A DNA stretch of 64,000 nucleotides from Flectonema sp. DT1601 (lineage: Eukaryota > Euglenozoa > Diplonemea > Diplonemida > Diplonemidae). The notes under the pieces were generated by a model, which saw only the letters and a list, made by a program, of their open reading frames with translations, made no database searches and was not told where the DNA came from. Within the stretch, counting starts at the first letter, position 1; the number at the start of each line of letters is the position of its first letter. This document shows, piece after piece, positions 44,052 to 53,838 of the stretch. The stretch is taken from contig OZ025844.1 of assembly GCA_964019425.1 (NCBI GenBank), positions 310,001 to 374,000 of the forward strand, in the 5' to 3' direction. A program made the position numbers and the translations under genes.

Positions 44052-46349
44052 TCAGTTCTTCCCTGTTGAAGCTTTTTTCTTTGCCCTCGTCTTACATTTT
44101 TTCCCAACATCACCAGAACACTTCGAACACTTGTCGTAGGAACTTCCTTTACAACCAGCACGGGCATGCAATAGCATTGCAGAACAATAATCTGGAGACA
44201 AGTTAGACTTTCCCTTCGAGAATGAAATTATTGCTTTTGATAATACATGACAGTCGGAAGGTGTCACGAGGGATAGTTTTACGTAGAGTGAAGCTGCTGT
44301 GATGTAGTAGGACGGTGCGACAGAAGAGATGTGAGGAAATACTTTTTTAGCATTAGCAATCTTAACCAAAGTATCAGCGTGTAATAACCAAAACTGCTGT
44401 TCAGTAAGTTGCAATCGTGACCTTACATTGTTGGACTCCGATGATCGATGTAGAATCTGAAGAGAACCTTCAACTGCCGCCATGAATGATCTTTCTCTTA
44501 ATTTTGTGTTGCAATCTAACATTTTTATATATGTCGACAATGCACTCTTATCTCTTAACATGTTTGCGTATGACGTTGCTAACCAATAATTAATATTACA
44601 AGGATGAATTAGGTCATTTGATTCATCTCTTTCTGATGCGGAGATAGCTTCCCAACTTGACAACGCTAACTCAAATGAGAGAGCAGCACCTTCCCAGTCT
44701 TCTGAGTTGTGTCTAATTAAACCAGCTTGTCTGAAGGAGTTTACAGCTACCTGTTGCTGTCGAACTTCTAACATTACGATTCCTACCTCGTGGTGTGCTG
44801 AGGCATTCTTATCATTACTTTCAAGGAACATCTTTTGGACTTCGTACCACAAATTAAAACATTCGTCACCTAAAAACGGACAATGAACACATTTCCTCCA
44901 CCAATTTTGACTTTCTTGATATCCAACAGGTCCTTTCATTCCTGCTATAGCCTTACCAATGTACAGGTTTGGTTCACACCAGTCTGGATCAATTTCAACG
45001 GCTTTGTGAAAATGAGGAAGTGACTTTTCAGTTTCATTCTTATTCAATAATAATATGCCATACTGCTGGTGGTGTTTTGCTCCGTTTGGGCAGACTTTAA
45101 TCGCACTTTGGAATAGAGTCACGTCAGAGACCCAATCTTCGTTACGCTTTCCGAGAAGTAGACTCCAATGAGATGACAGCATTAAGAACACTACCATTTG
45201 AATACCAGAATACAGAGTCACACCAGTATCAGTTTTTTTAGGTGAAAAAAACCAACCAACCAACACACAAACACCAACAGATGGAATATATGTCAGTCTC
45301 TCTGCATACATGGTTCCAATTGTAACAAGAATACCACTTGAGGGTATGAGAGGTACGCATATCCATGCTAACGATGTGATTATTATTCTATTCTTCATCA
45401 CAACACCATACAGTGCTGTAATTACTAATACTATTATCAATGATAAAGTGTAGTAAAGACGGATATCTGAAGTGTTTTCAATGAGTGGAATACAATCAAA
45501 TGGATATTCACAACACATATCAGTCGGCCAGAACATTAACTTCAGATATAAATACTGAACATGTAAAAGACTCGCTCCTCTCACCCAAGTATCAGATGCA
45601 AATAATATAGGATTTTCTGCTTTCCTTAGTAGTTGACTGCCAGACAGATCTACCTGACCAAGAAACAGCCTACGAAATGCGATGTAACTGCCAACTGCCC
45701 CAACACACAAAATTATTTTTTTGCATCCGGGGAGAATTGATCTAAAATTATTCGCGGATAGGTCGGAGATGAGGACCAGAACGACAACTGTTATACCTAT
45801 TTCCTTTGACAATACCGCAAGAGTAATTAGTACGAGAAAAGACAACCCTTTCAGTAGGGTAACACGCCGTGTGTCAATAATCAGGTAGGCAGAAATTACA
45901 AAAATCGCGCAAAGAATTTCAGCTCGGCCAACAATACCAGTCACAGCTTCCGCATGTAGAGGATGAGTAGCAAACAAAACAGAACTGTACATCACGTGCA
46001 TCATATTGTGAGAAATCGAATAAGACAGAAGCCCAACTAATGAAGCAACAACACCGTGTAAAATAATATTAACGAGGTGAAAATGAAATGCCTCACCTCC
46101 GAATAAGTTATTCATTCTAAAACTAGCGATGGTAATTGGTCGATATGATTTATTGCTGTCAATTCGAGAGATTTCTTTTCCCCAAAAATCATGTTGGAAA
46201 ATGTCAACCCAACTGGTCTTATTTGGATAAGTGTCAGGATTACTTTCAATAGCCAAGTGATCGTCAAATACAAATCCGCAATCCAACGCTTTCCAATAAA
46301 CTCCGACAGTCACAGCGAATGTGATGACTAAACATGTCAACTTGTTCAT
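44052..46349 (-). CDS. TMTC-type protein O-mannosyltransferase
   Basis: A 765-residue polytopic protein with TPR repeats. The N-terminus shows the GT-C landmarks of TMTC proteins: WKALDCGFVFDDHLAI (catalytic-type DD in the first lumenal loop), SYRPITIASFRMNN, then LFATHPLHAEAVTGIVGRAE. About ten membrane spans follow, including the DUF1736-like segment with LYLKLMFWPTDMCCEYPFDC. After residue 420 come TPR-like helices (LPHFHKAVEIDPDWCEPNLYIGKA). Animal TMTC1-4 put O-mannose on cadherin folds in the ER; here the substrate is unknown. The tail is basic (KKCKTRAKKKASTGKN). The stop lies only 126 bases from the next start downstream, showing how tight the array is. Confidence 0.88.
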   Translation of the reverse strand: MNKLTCLVITFAVTVGVYWKALDCGFVFDDHLAIESNPDTYPNKTSWVDIFQHDFWGKEISRIDSNKSYRPITIASFRMNNLFGGEAFHFHLVNIILHGVVASLVGLLSYSISHNMMHVMYSSVLFATHPLHAEAVTGIVGRAEILCAIFVISAYLIIDTRRVTLLKGLSFLVLITLAVLSKEIGITVVVLVLISDLSANNFRSILPGCKKIILCVGAVGSYIAFRRLFLGQVDLSGSQLLRKAENPILFASDTWVRGASLLHVQYLYLKLMFWPTDMCCEYPFDCIPLIENTSDIRLYYTLSLIIVLVITALYGVVMKNRIIITSLAWICVPLIPSSGILVTIGTMYAERLTYIPSVGVCVLVGWFFSPKKTDTGVTLYSGIQMVVFLMLSSHWSLLLGKRNEDWVSDVTLFQSAIKVCPNGAKHHQQYGILLLNKNETEKSLPHFHKAVEIDPDWCEPNLYIGKAIAGMKGPVGYQESQNWWRKCVHCPFLGDECFNLWYEVQKMFLESNDKNASAHHEVGIVMLEVRQQQVAVNSFRQAGLIRHNSEDWEGAALSFELALSSWEAISASERDESNDLIHPCNINYWLATSYANMLRDKSALSTYIKMLDCNTKLRERSFMAAVEGSLQILHRSSESNNVRSRLQLTEQQFWLLHADTLVKIANAKKVFPHISSVAPSYYITAASLYVKLSLVTPSDCHVLSKAIISFSKGKSNLSPDYCSAMLLHARAGCKGSSYDKCSKCSGDVGKKCKTRAKKKASTGKN

Positions 46350-46703
46350 TCACCTAACTAAAACAATATCATAAAATAATAAACATTAAAAAAGTTCCTA
46401 TTCATACTTTGTTCATTTCTAAATTAAATTAAAATATTTTAATAAGGTGGTGAGATACACATCAAATGTAACGGTTCTGAATCAATCGGAGAGAACAGAT
46501 ATTTCTCAATCAAATACAATAATTTCGTTACGAAAAAAAAAAAAATGGGCGATGAAAAAAAGAAATAGTAAATCTTTTTTGTGTAAAAAAAAAGTGTAAA
46601 CGTTGAAAATGTGTTTTTTTTTTCAACAATCACTTACCGTCGGTGACTATTTTTTTCTCAAACTGAGGAAAACTATTTGGACTGTTTGGAAAAGATTTCA
46701 CTT
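46350..46703. other. Spacer upstream of the TMTC gene
   Basis: No gene; AT-rich. The TMTC leader acceptor (GATATTGTTTTAG) lies at its left end. Confidence 0.5.
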
Positions 46704-46975
46704 TTACCAAACAGTGAGATTTTGGTTCGTTGGCATGGACTTCGACAACATCTTCGTATCGTGTAGCATTGTAACTTTTCCAAGACGGATACCAGCTGTT
46801 TTGTTATTATTAATCAAAATAACCACCACGAATAAACAGATCTACACGACCATAACATACCCGCAGGGTTTGCAAGAGGTACCTTAGTAGGATCCTCTCC
46901 GAACTGCCATCCCTTATAAACTTTTTTCTTTACAGGTTTACAACTATTGGTAGCACCGGTAATGAATTCAAACAT
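46704..46975 (-). CDS. Small two-exon gene, 68-residue product, family unknown
   Basis: Exon 1 is 46861-46975 (MFEFITGATNSCKPVKKKVY, then GWQFGEDPTKVPLANPA) and exon 2 is 46704-46795 (GIRLGKVTMLHDTKM, ending NQNLTVW). They are joined by a 65-nt GTATGT...AAAACAG intron in correct phase. The ATG lies six bases after a near-perfect acceptor, a run of 16 T then CACAAAGCAG. No signal peptide or membrane span. I do not recognise it. The case rests on the acceptor, the spliced frame and the protein-like composition of exon 1; exon 2 is less certain. Confidence 0.6.
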
Positions 46976-47104
46976 ATTAATCTGCTTTGTGAAAAAAAAA
47001 AAAAAAAATAATAATATTTTTTTTTTTTTTAATATTATCGATGTTTCTATAATGTCATCTGGTAATGTTTTAAAAATAATACAAAAAAAAAAAAAAAAAA
47101 AAAA

Positions 47105-47213
47105 AACCATTCAGATAAGTAGCCTTATATATTTTGTTAATCACAGACAGTATTAGTAGTGGCGGCACAGTGGAAATATAATAAATAAAACGGGCTCTTT
47201 GATCTGAATAGTG
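47105..47213. mobile_element. Short inverted-repeat element, family 2, copy 2
   Basis: The tips ACCATTCAGATAAGTAGCC and the complement of ACTATTCAGATCAAAGAGCC match those at 5957-6044. It follows a long A run and lies 48 bases beyond the lactonase-like stop codon, probably in the spacer or 3' UTR. Confidence 0.55.
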
Positions 47214-47256
47214 TTATCGTTGGGTTGACAAATTCGAAAGTTATCAATATAATAAC

Positions 47257-48375
47257 TTAATTAAGAACTTTCCAAGTAATAGTAACGGGTGACGGGACGC
47301 TTGTGATGAATTTAGTTTCACGTAAAGCTCCAGTAGTCTGATCAAGGCTAAACGATGTTATCGTATTTTCATTTTGATTAAGAGCGAATAACACCAACTT
47401 ATCGGGAGATAAAGACATACTTCGAGTCCATCCCCCAGACGGAGTGAATCCCATCAAATATGGGAATCCAAACTTATCTAATTTATAGGAAACAATGGAA
47501 TTGTTTCCTCTATTCGAAACATATAAATATTCATCATTAAATAAAATAATTTCCGCAGCTTTGTTAAACCCCTTAAACGTATCCGGCAGGGTAGAAATAG
47601 TTCCTATCAACGGACCAATCTGTTCTCCTGTCATGTTGTATATTCCGATTGTTGAATTTATTTCATTCACAACATAAATTTTTTCAAACAACAGAGACTG
47701 AGTAAAGTGTCTTGGACCAGAATACGGAATTTCCTTAGCCGGTGAGGCGATCTCAATAAGTTTTCCGTCTCTAACTTCGTATTGAAATATTTTATCTAAT
47801 CCCAAATCAGGGGAATACAAGATACTCTTATTCTTAAGCGATGGATATATCATATGAGGGTGAGGTGATGTTTGCCTAGTAGGTGATGGACCATGACCTT
47901 TATGCTTAACTGAAAACGATGCTTTTTTTAAACTACCAGTAACAGTATCATACGGCAATAACGAGACAGTCCCAGAACTGTAAGACACAGCTGCTATATA
48001 ATTTGGTATTTCTGAGTGATACACACAATTGACTCCAAGGGCAGAGACTGGATCGGATATCTTTTTTAAATTTCCATCATCTTCACTTAAAAATGATTGC
48101 AATCTAGCTTCTGTCGCAGTGTTAGCAGTCACTATCAGGTGGTTATTACTTGATAATGATATCCATTTGGGTGCTCCTGATATCACTTCTTTCCCAACTT
48201 GTAATAACTGTCCCTGCACATCAGTACTCTTAAACACAAATACAGTTGAGTTATCGGTGGTCATATTATAAGGACCATCCGCGTCAGGTCCCCCTGTTCC
48301 TACATAAGCAACAAACGACCGTCTTGCAGGCTGGGTAAACGTGTATAAAAGCAAGGTCGTTATCACATATGCCAT
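47257..48375 (-). CDS. Secreted lactonase-like beta-propeller protein
   Basis: A 372-residue, single-exon protein starting at the ATG at 48375 (MAYVITTLLLYTFTQPARR), which gives a short signal peptide or anchor. It follows the Pfam Lactonase (6-phosphogluconolactonase/YbhE-like) pattern of seven propeller blades: FVAYVGTGGPDADG, PKWISLSSNNHLIVTAN, HPHMIYPS, ILYSPDLGLDKIFQY, GPRHFTQSLLFEKIYVVNE, YLYVSNRGNNSIVSYKL, RSMSLSPDKLVLFALNQNENTITSF. The HPHM and GPRH phrases match the usual metal/active-site positions. Members hydrolyse lactones or act as cyclases of muconate; the substrate here is open. The acceptor TTATTTTTTTTGTTAG lies upstream and excludes the Tyr-rich upstream frame. Confidence 0.8.
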   Translation of the reverse strand: MAYVITTLLLYTFTQPARRSFVAYVGTGGPDADGPYNMTTDNSTVFVFKSTDVQGQLLQVGKEVISGAPKWISLSSNNHLIVTANTATEARLQSFLSEDDGNLKKISDPVSALGVNCVYHSEIPNYIAAVSYSSGTVSLLPYDTVTGSLKKASFSVKHKGHGPSPTRQTSPHPHMIYPSLKNKSILYSPDLGLDKIFQYEVRDGKLIEIASPAKEIPYSGPRHFTQSLLFEKIYVVNEINSTIGIYNMTGEQIGPLIGTISTLPDTFKGFNKAAEIILFNDEYLYVSNRGNNSIVSYKLDKFGFPYLMGFTPSGGWTRSMSLSPDKLVLFALNQNENTITSFSLDQTTGALRETKFITSVPSPVTITWKVLN

Positions 48376-48818
48376 AATTACACTGTAAAACCTAACAAAA
48401 AAAATAAATAAATAATAATAATAATAATTTATCTTCTCTTTTTCAACATTTTTCGTACTATACACAACTATCTCTTAAAAGGGTCGTCACTGGAGTAGTA
48501 AAAGTAAGAAATAATTACAAATCGCGTAACGGTTATTTCAAGTGTACAACTTCGCAATGACACGTTTTTTTTTTTTTTTTTTTTTGGTAACATAAAGAAA
48601 TTGTGACAAGGAAAGCGGGTTTATACCGACGTCGCAAATACAAAGCAGTGATTAGCGATAAAGAAACATCACTTAAGAAGATTCTTCTTAAACCGCCACT
48701 CCTTTTTTGTAAAAAATATAAAGACAAAAACTACCTGCAAATTTCATTCACCATCAGGTAGTGAATTGCTGGGCAACTCATTAAATAATAAGTCTCCTCG
48801 TTATTTAATTTATATATT
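48376..48818. other. Spacer upstream of the lactonase-like gene
   Basis: AT-rich with a T run at 48564-48585; no gene seen. Confidence 0.5.
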
Positions 48819-49736
48819 TTATCCCAAGGCGACATCGAGGACCATCATCGTGATAAATCCGACAATGCATCCAATACTCGCAGTTCTGCCATTGCCGTTG
48901 TGTTGAGCTTCAGGGATTAAATCGTCTACAACGACGAAAACCATAGCACCGGCAGCAAAACTCATTGCATAGGGAAGAATAGGCTCCATTTGGTCGACAG
49001 CCAACGCTCCTAAGACGCCTGCAAACGGTTCAACCATTCCACTGAGTTGTCCGTAGAAAAAACATTTCCAAAGTGGTAAACCTTGCCGACGAAGTGGTAA
49101 GGAAACAGCCATTCCTTCGGGGAAGTTTTGGAGTCCAATTCCAAGAGCCAGATTGAATGCATCATAGAATGAACATCCTAATTTGGAACATGTGTCAGTA
49201 CCAAGGTAACCAAACCCAACACCAACAGCCATCCCCTCAGGTATATTATGAAGTGTTATCGCAAATACTAACATTAAAACTCTTCTCCAAGAAGCTTCCT
49301 GGGCGAGAAGGACGGAGTAGTCGTCATCCTTTTTCGCCTTCGCAATTCGATTCGATTCGATGTATGTTTTCATAACGTAATCACCCAATGCTACGAATAG
49401 AACACCAACAGCGAATCCTATGGCTATTGGTAACCAAACAATATTAATGTGAGATCCATCAATTCTTTCAAAGAGTTGAGTGTCTTTGTAAAAGGGTGTT
49501 TGCTCAGCGATAGCAATAGCAGGAGCCAAGAGAGACCAGTATGAAGCTGCCAACATAACGCCTCCAGCAAAACCGTAGCAAGCATCCAGAAATCGTTGTT
49601 TTCCTGTTCCAGATCCAAGAAGAGGATCCACGAACACGATTGCTGAACCCAATGCTGTTACACCCCATGTAAACATCGTGCCCGCCAGCGCCTGTTGGAC
49701 TGGCGAGAGAGCTTTAAGTGAGGCAACCCAATCCAT
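48819..49736 (-). CDS. ZIP family zinc transporter, ZIP11/GufA type
   Basis: A 305-residue protein with about eight membrane spans. The two metal-binding helices are intact: TLHNIPEGMAVGVGFG (H-N-x-P-E-G) and IGLQNFPEGMAVSLPLR (Q-N-x-P-E-G). That Q-N variant, the missing long His loop and the fold order mark the GufA/ZIP11 subfamily (SLC39A11). ZIP proteins move zinc into the cytosol. An upstream acceptor ATAACCCTTTCTAAAG lies 18 bases before the ATG. No introns. Confidence 0.92.
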   Translation of the reverse strand: MDWVASLKALSPVQQALAGTMFTWGVTALGSAIVFVDPLLGSGTGKQRFLDACYGFAGGVMLAASYWSLLAPAIAIAEQTPFYKDTQLFERIDGSHINIVWLPIAIGFAVGVLFVALGDYVMKTYIESNRIAKAKKDDDYSVLLAQEASWRRVLMLVFAITLHNIPEGMAVGVGFGYLGTDTCSKLGCSFYDAFNLALGIGLQNFPEGMAVSLPLRRQGLPLWKCFFYGQLSGMVEPFAGVLGALAVDQMEPILPYAMSFAAGAMVFVVVDDLIPEAQHNGNGRTASIGCIVGFITMMVLDVALG

Positions 49737-50460
49737 TGTTAGTTATGTAGCTCTTTAGAAAGGGTTATATCACAGATCAATAAAATATAATTAAAAAACC
49801 AAATCAATGAAACTACACGAAAATTCAACTCCTTAATTCTGAGGAGGAGGAATAAATATGTTAGTCCACATCCATGGAGGAAATGTTTGTTTATTTTATA
49901 TTCAATGATCAATAATAAAATATGTTGTTCATCTGTTCTGTAAAAACAAACTTCGCTATCTCCCTGCTTCTGATAATCAATTCTGACTGGTGGGAAGAAA
50001 ATACATAAAAGAATATGAAGTGAAAAATCCATTTTTAAAAAAAAAATAATAAAAAATATAATATTACCAAACAATAATTCTCAAAACAAAAAAAAGAACC
50101 CATTTCAGGGATGCGAGTGGCGGCGTGTTTTCTGTTCTCTATTTCCTAAAATAAGCTGTCTGTAAAGACAAGAATTGCCAGATGGCACTCAGATGCTTGA
50201 ACTGAAACCCTTTAGACATATAAAAATAACATAACAAAAAAAAAAAGAATAAAAAAAAAAAGACAAAAAAAAAGAACAGATTTAACGCTTTTTTTTCTTT
50301 TTTTTCTGTTTATTTTTCCCCTCGTTCTTCGGTAAACACAAAGAACTCAAATGGCAGAAGTTGCAGGGGATGTTGACAAAGACAAACCTAAAAGAAAAAG
50401 TTGATTTTTCACAACTGAGAGCAGACAGGCAACACGAATAGTATCTAACAGTGGAGAGAG
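49737..50460. other. Spacer between NEK kinase and ZIP genes
   Basis: No gene accepted. A Leu/Ile/Phe-rich minus-strand frame at 49739-50074 contains CTTCCCACCAG and probably represents the ZIP leader or an alternative acceptor rather than a protein. A runs lie near 50040 and 50240-50270. Confidence 0.45.
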
Positions 50461-52767
50461 TTATCTGTTTTGGCAAAACAGTAACTGCGAGAACAGAGGA
50501 AGTAAAGCGACATCGTTTGAGAGAATAGCAGCAGTGCGAGCATCATCACCAGAAGAGAATGCTTCGTAGGCAGATATGAATTTATTTTCACCAATCTGAC
50601 GAATAATGTGATCGCTGATGACAAGCTCAGTGTCATCATCATTCGGAGCCATTAGAGGTCCAGCGTGTTCTTGAAAGAATTCATCTTCAGGAGGATCGTT
50701 GTCGTCGATGGTTTTAAAAACAGAATTCTTAATATTGTCCTGCACACTTTTAAAATCTTCTTCGAATTCTCTCTGGGCGTATACCTCTCGAGCAGCTACA
50801 CCCGCAGGGACGTCATCTATGTTACCAAACTTATTGAGATCTGATAACTCATCTGTTTGTTGAGGTTCGTTGATGACGACAACCCTCTTTGCTGGATGAG
50901 GTTTCTGTTCTACAATTCTTTGTGGTGACATAACAACTTGTTGGTCTTCTTCACTTCTTCTTAGAGATGTCACTACTTCAGATTTGTCTTCATGTGGCTG
51001 CTGCTGTTGTTGTTGTTGTTGTTGTTTCTCAATAGCGAGCTCCCTCTCTTTCCAAAGCTGCATTGCTTGTTTTAATTCCGGATCTTCTCCCTGAGGATAG
51101 TTTTCGGTATCGTTTTGAGACGTAACCGGGAATTGACCTTTACCTGGAATAGTATCAAAGTTACTTAAAAATTTATCGAGATCAATAGGGGAGCTAACAT
51201 TGGTCTTTGGCTGTGGTGGAGGTGGAGGTCGAGGAGGAGGTGAAGGTGGAGGTGGAGGAACATTCATAACTCTACCCGAATGCACTCTGACTGGCTTAGT
51301 AGTAATAACATCACTAAGGTCAACATTAATACTTGGTTTGTGATTGAGAGCTAGTCTACCTGATCGAACTCTACCAAAATCTGGATTTCGTTGTTCTGAT
51401 TTCATTGCGAATTCGCTGCTAATCTTTTCAACTAATTTGATTTCATCAGCCTGACGCTGACTTTCAGTCGCGAATGGATTGCTTGGTCTCCTCTTGTTGA
51501 TGACAGCTGCTATTTTTGCTTCTAAAAAAGCAGCCCTCGTCGGGTCACACGGAATTCCTTTTAAAACTTCAAACTTTGAACGCTGGGCATCTAATTGTTT
51601 ACGTAAATCTGATACGTGATTACTAACGTGTTGATCTATCAAGTCTGAAGTCTTTCGTGATGGTGTTGGTGTGGGTCGTATTACAGGAGTTCTTTCTTGG
51701 ATGGGTTGATGTTTCTTTTGCTGATATTTCTTCTTCTTTTCTTGTAGAGAAGCAGCAAACATTTTCGAATTGTCTTCGATTTTCTGCTGAGCTATAACCT
51801 TCAACCGCTCAATGTCTTGTCTTCTATCTTCATTCGTTTTTATATTGTCACAAGGCTGTTTTTGCAACAGCGATGGCTTTGGCTGTTGAATAGGAACCGA
51901 CACCGGAACATACGGTGTATCAGCAAGGGCTTTTGCTTTTTTAATTACTATTTGCAAGCTGAGAATCTTGTTAATTCCAGGACGTTGTCGCATGTCCCTC
52001 GCCAAAAGCGAATCAAGCAGCAGTCTAATGTCACTGGAATAAGAACTAGGTATTGGATTAAATGACCCTTTTACTATTCTCGACATCAAAGATTGCATAC
52101 TCGATCCAGTAAATGGATGTTTGGCTGTGCACATCTCATACAAAATACATCCCAATGACCATATATCACTTTTATTATTGTATGGTTTATTCTGACACAA
52201 TTCGGGACTAAAATAGTAAGGAGTCCCACACATTGTTTTTGCCAATGCCATCGTATTCAGCAACGTCGTCGAAATACCAAAATCACCTAATTTTACAACA
52301 GGATAGGACTGTTGGAGATTGCAACCACTGACAATGGGAATTTTTAAAAAAACATTTTGCGTCTTCATATCTCTGTGTAAGATATGTTTATCATGTAAGT
52401 GTTTCAAAGCCATCGATATTTGAACGAAAATAGCGAGACAAGCATCCTCCTTCATTGGTGTACCTCGAAGCTTTTTTATACGTTGGGAGAGATCTCCTCC
52501 ATCAGCGAACTCCATAATGATATTTAATGTTTTCTTCGACGTGAAGGAGTCGATATACTTTACAATGTTAGGGTGAGATAGTTTCCGAAGGATGGAAATT
52601 TCATTCTCAGCTTCTCTCCTTTCCTTTTTTGACAGCTGTCCCAGCTGAACTTGTTTTGCGACGACGTGTTTTTGAGTTTTTGTGCATCGAACAAGTAGAG
52701 CTTCCCCGAATGATCCTTTCCCAAGGACTTTTATTCTCTCATATCCACGACTATGTAAGTCATTCAT
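50461..52767 (-). CDS. NEK-family serine/threonine kinase
   Basis: A 768-residue, single-exon protein. The kinase domain covers about residues 9-265: glycine loop LGKGSFGEALLV, VVAKQV lysine, HRDMKTQNVF catalytic loop, KLGDFGIS, then CGTPYYFSPELCQNKPYNNKSDIWSLGC, the NEK-type activation segment. About 15 extra residues (IPIVSGCNLQQSYP) sit between the catalytic loop and DFG. The C-terminal region has basic helices, a poly-Pro block (VPPPPPSPPPRPPPPPQP), a Gln run and a coiled part. NEK kinases act at cilia, basal bodies and in mitosis, consistent with a flagellate. The ATG at 52767 follows TTACCCCCCTTATCAG by 15 bases. That leader sequence belongs to a dispersed repeat also found near 8385-8475. 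Confidence 0.9.
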   Translation of the reverse strand: MNDLHSRGYERIKVLGKGSFGEALLVRCTKTQKHVVAKQVQLGQLSKKERREAENEISILRKLSHPNIVKYIDSFTSKKTLNIIMEFADGGDLSQRIKKLRGTPMKEDACLAIFVQISMALKHLHDKHILHRDMKTQNVFLKIPIVSGCNLQQSYPVVKLGDFGISTTLLNTMALAKTMCGTPYYFSPELCQNKPYNNKSDIWSLGCILYEMCTAKHPFTGSSMQSLMSRIVKGSFNPIPSSYSSDIRLLLDSLLARDMRQRPGINKILSLQIVIKKAKALADTPYVPVSVPIQQPKPSLLQKQPCDNIKTNEDRRQDIERLKVIAQQKIEDNSKMFAASLQEKKKKYQQKKHQPIQERTPVIRPTPTPSRKTSDLIDQHVSNHVSDLRKQLDAQRSKFEVLKGIPCDPTRAAFLEAKIAAVINKRRPSNPFATESQRQADEIKLVEKISSEFAMKSEQRNPDFGRVRSGRLALNHKPSINVDLSDVITTKPVRVHSGRVMNVPPPPPSPPPRPPPPPQPKTNVSSPIDLDKFLSNFDTIPGKGQFPVTSQNDTENYPQGEDPELKQAMQLWKERELAIEKQQQQQQQQQPHEDKSEVVTSLRRSEEDQQVVMSPQRIVEQKPHPAKRVVVINEPQQTDELSDLNKFGNIDDVPAGVAAREVYAQREFEEDFKSVQDNIKNSVFKTIDDNDPPEDEFFQEHAGPLMAPNDDDTELVISDHIIRQIGENKFISAYEAFSSGDDARTAAILSNDVALLPLFSQLLFCQNR

Positions 52768-52786
52768 CAGTACTTTAATCTGATAA

Positions 52787-52872
52787 GGGGGGTAACTTGA
52801 TACTAATATTAAATGGAAAGCAACTTGAAACTGGCAAAAACGAGAATAGGGTTCGGCCAAACCTGGTTAAGG
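52787..52872. repeat. Dispersed repeat copy forming the NEK leader
   Basis: It aligns with 8385-8475 and 11755-11840 in the tandem region: TAA(C/T)TTGATACT, then AACTT..AACTGG, then AGGGTTCGGCCAA against AAGGTTCAGCCAA. Identity is partial. The NEK splice acceptor lies at its left edge. Confidence 0.5.
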
Positions 52873-52975
52873 GGGGTGAAACTAAAAGGTAAATCATCGA
52901 AATCGAACCTGGATAGTCACCTAAAGCATATAACTTTATAAGCTAAATAATAATATACTTCAATATTACAAATAT

Positions 52976-53476
52976 TTACATATCCTGCAGCTGATGGTAG
53001 TTACTTATTATACCCCGAAGGCATTCAGCTAAGCTTGAAGTATCATTTTCAGTTGGAATCGGAATATCCTTTTTATATTCACCATTAACCCCGTGTACTA
53101 GTGTTTGACTGTCTAGGGTTATGTTTGGAGCGACCGATCTCTTTGAAAGAATAATGCAATTATCTCCTACGGATGATTGTATTCCGAGTTCACTGCGGCA
53201 TCCAAATGTGTTTCCGTTTCCTATTAATTTACTTTTTACGTTTACCCAACATTCAAATAAATTATCGTTTCCAATATATAAAGTTTGAGGTTGACCTTCT
53301 TCATCAGGTGGAAGTAAATTTCTTACTTCTACATATTCTTCAAAAACGTTTCCATTTCCAATTACAATCGGTCCGTTTGTCGCTCTTATCTTAACCAAAG
53401 GGTTAATTATATTTCCTTCTCCTAGGGTTACATCTTCTTTTATCGATGCGGTTTTACAGACGGTATTTTTTACCAT
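52976..53476 (-). CDS. DCTN6: Dynactin subunit 6 (p27)
   Basis: A 166-residue left-handed beta-helix protein. It shows the family order: CKTASIKEDVTLGEGNIINP, IVIGNGNVFEEYVEVRNL, LYIGNDNLFECWVNVKSKLI, GNGNTFGCRSELG, VGDNCIILSKRSV, then a helical C-terminus (SLAECLRGIISNYH). The length fits the family (about 180-190 in animals). p27 caps the pointed end of the Arp filament in dynactin, which links dynein to cargo. No introns; acceptor CAATTCCTACAG upstream. Confidence 0.9.
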   Translation of the reverse strand: MVKNTVCKTASIKEDVTLGEGNIINPLVKIRATNGPIVIGNGNVFEEYVEVRNLLPPDEEGQPQTLYIGNDNLFECWVNVKSKLIGNGNTFGCRSELGIQSSVGDNCIILSKRSVAPNITLDSQTLVHGVNGEYKKDIPIPTENDTSSLAECLRGIISNYHQLQDM

Positions 53477-53807
53477 TATTCAGTTTTTTTTTTGTGTTCT
53501 GTAGGAATTGAACTTGATGAAAAATCGTAATCTGACGTCGAGAGAATATATTTGTGTGTCACCACCTCATTTAGTGTTTTGGTGTTCCTATTAAGAAAGT
53601 AGAGAGTGATGCTTTTTTTTTTTTGTTATGTGTTGTGACATGAGTCTTAACTACAAAACGTTGTCGGTACTGACTGGGTAGGAACAGTAGCGATCGATCC
53701 CCTGCATACATTAAAAAAGGTTTAAACACTTCAATGTGAGATTAAGTTCTTTGCGGATGAATTCTCCAGAGGCAGATTATGTCCTCTTTAATGAACCCTT
53801 TCCGTAA

Positions 53808-53838
<31 letters not shown>

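Noticed and set aside
49739-50074. Minus-strand hydrophobic frame upstream of the ZIP gene
   Set aside because: AT-rich composition gives Ile/Leu/Phe codons by chance. The CTTCCCACCAG inside it fits a leader acceptor better than coding sequence.
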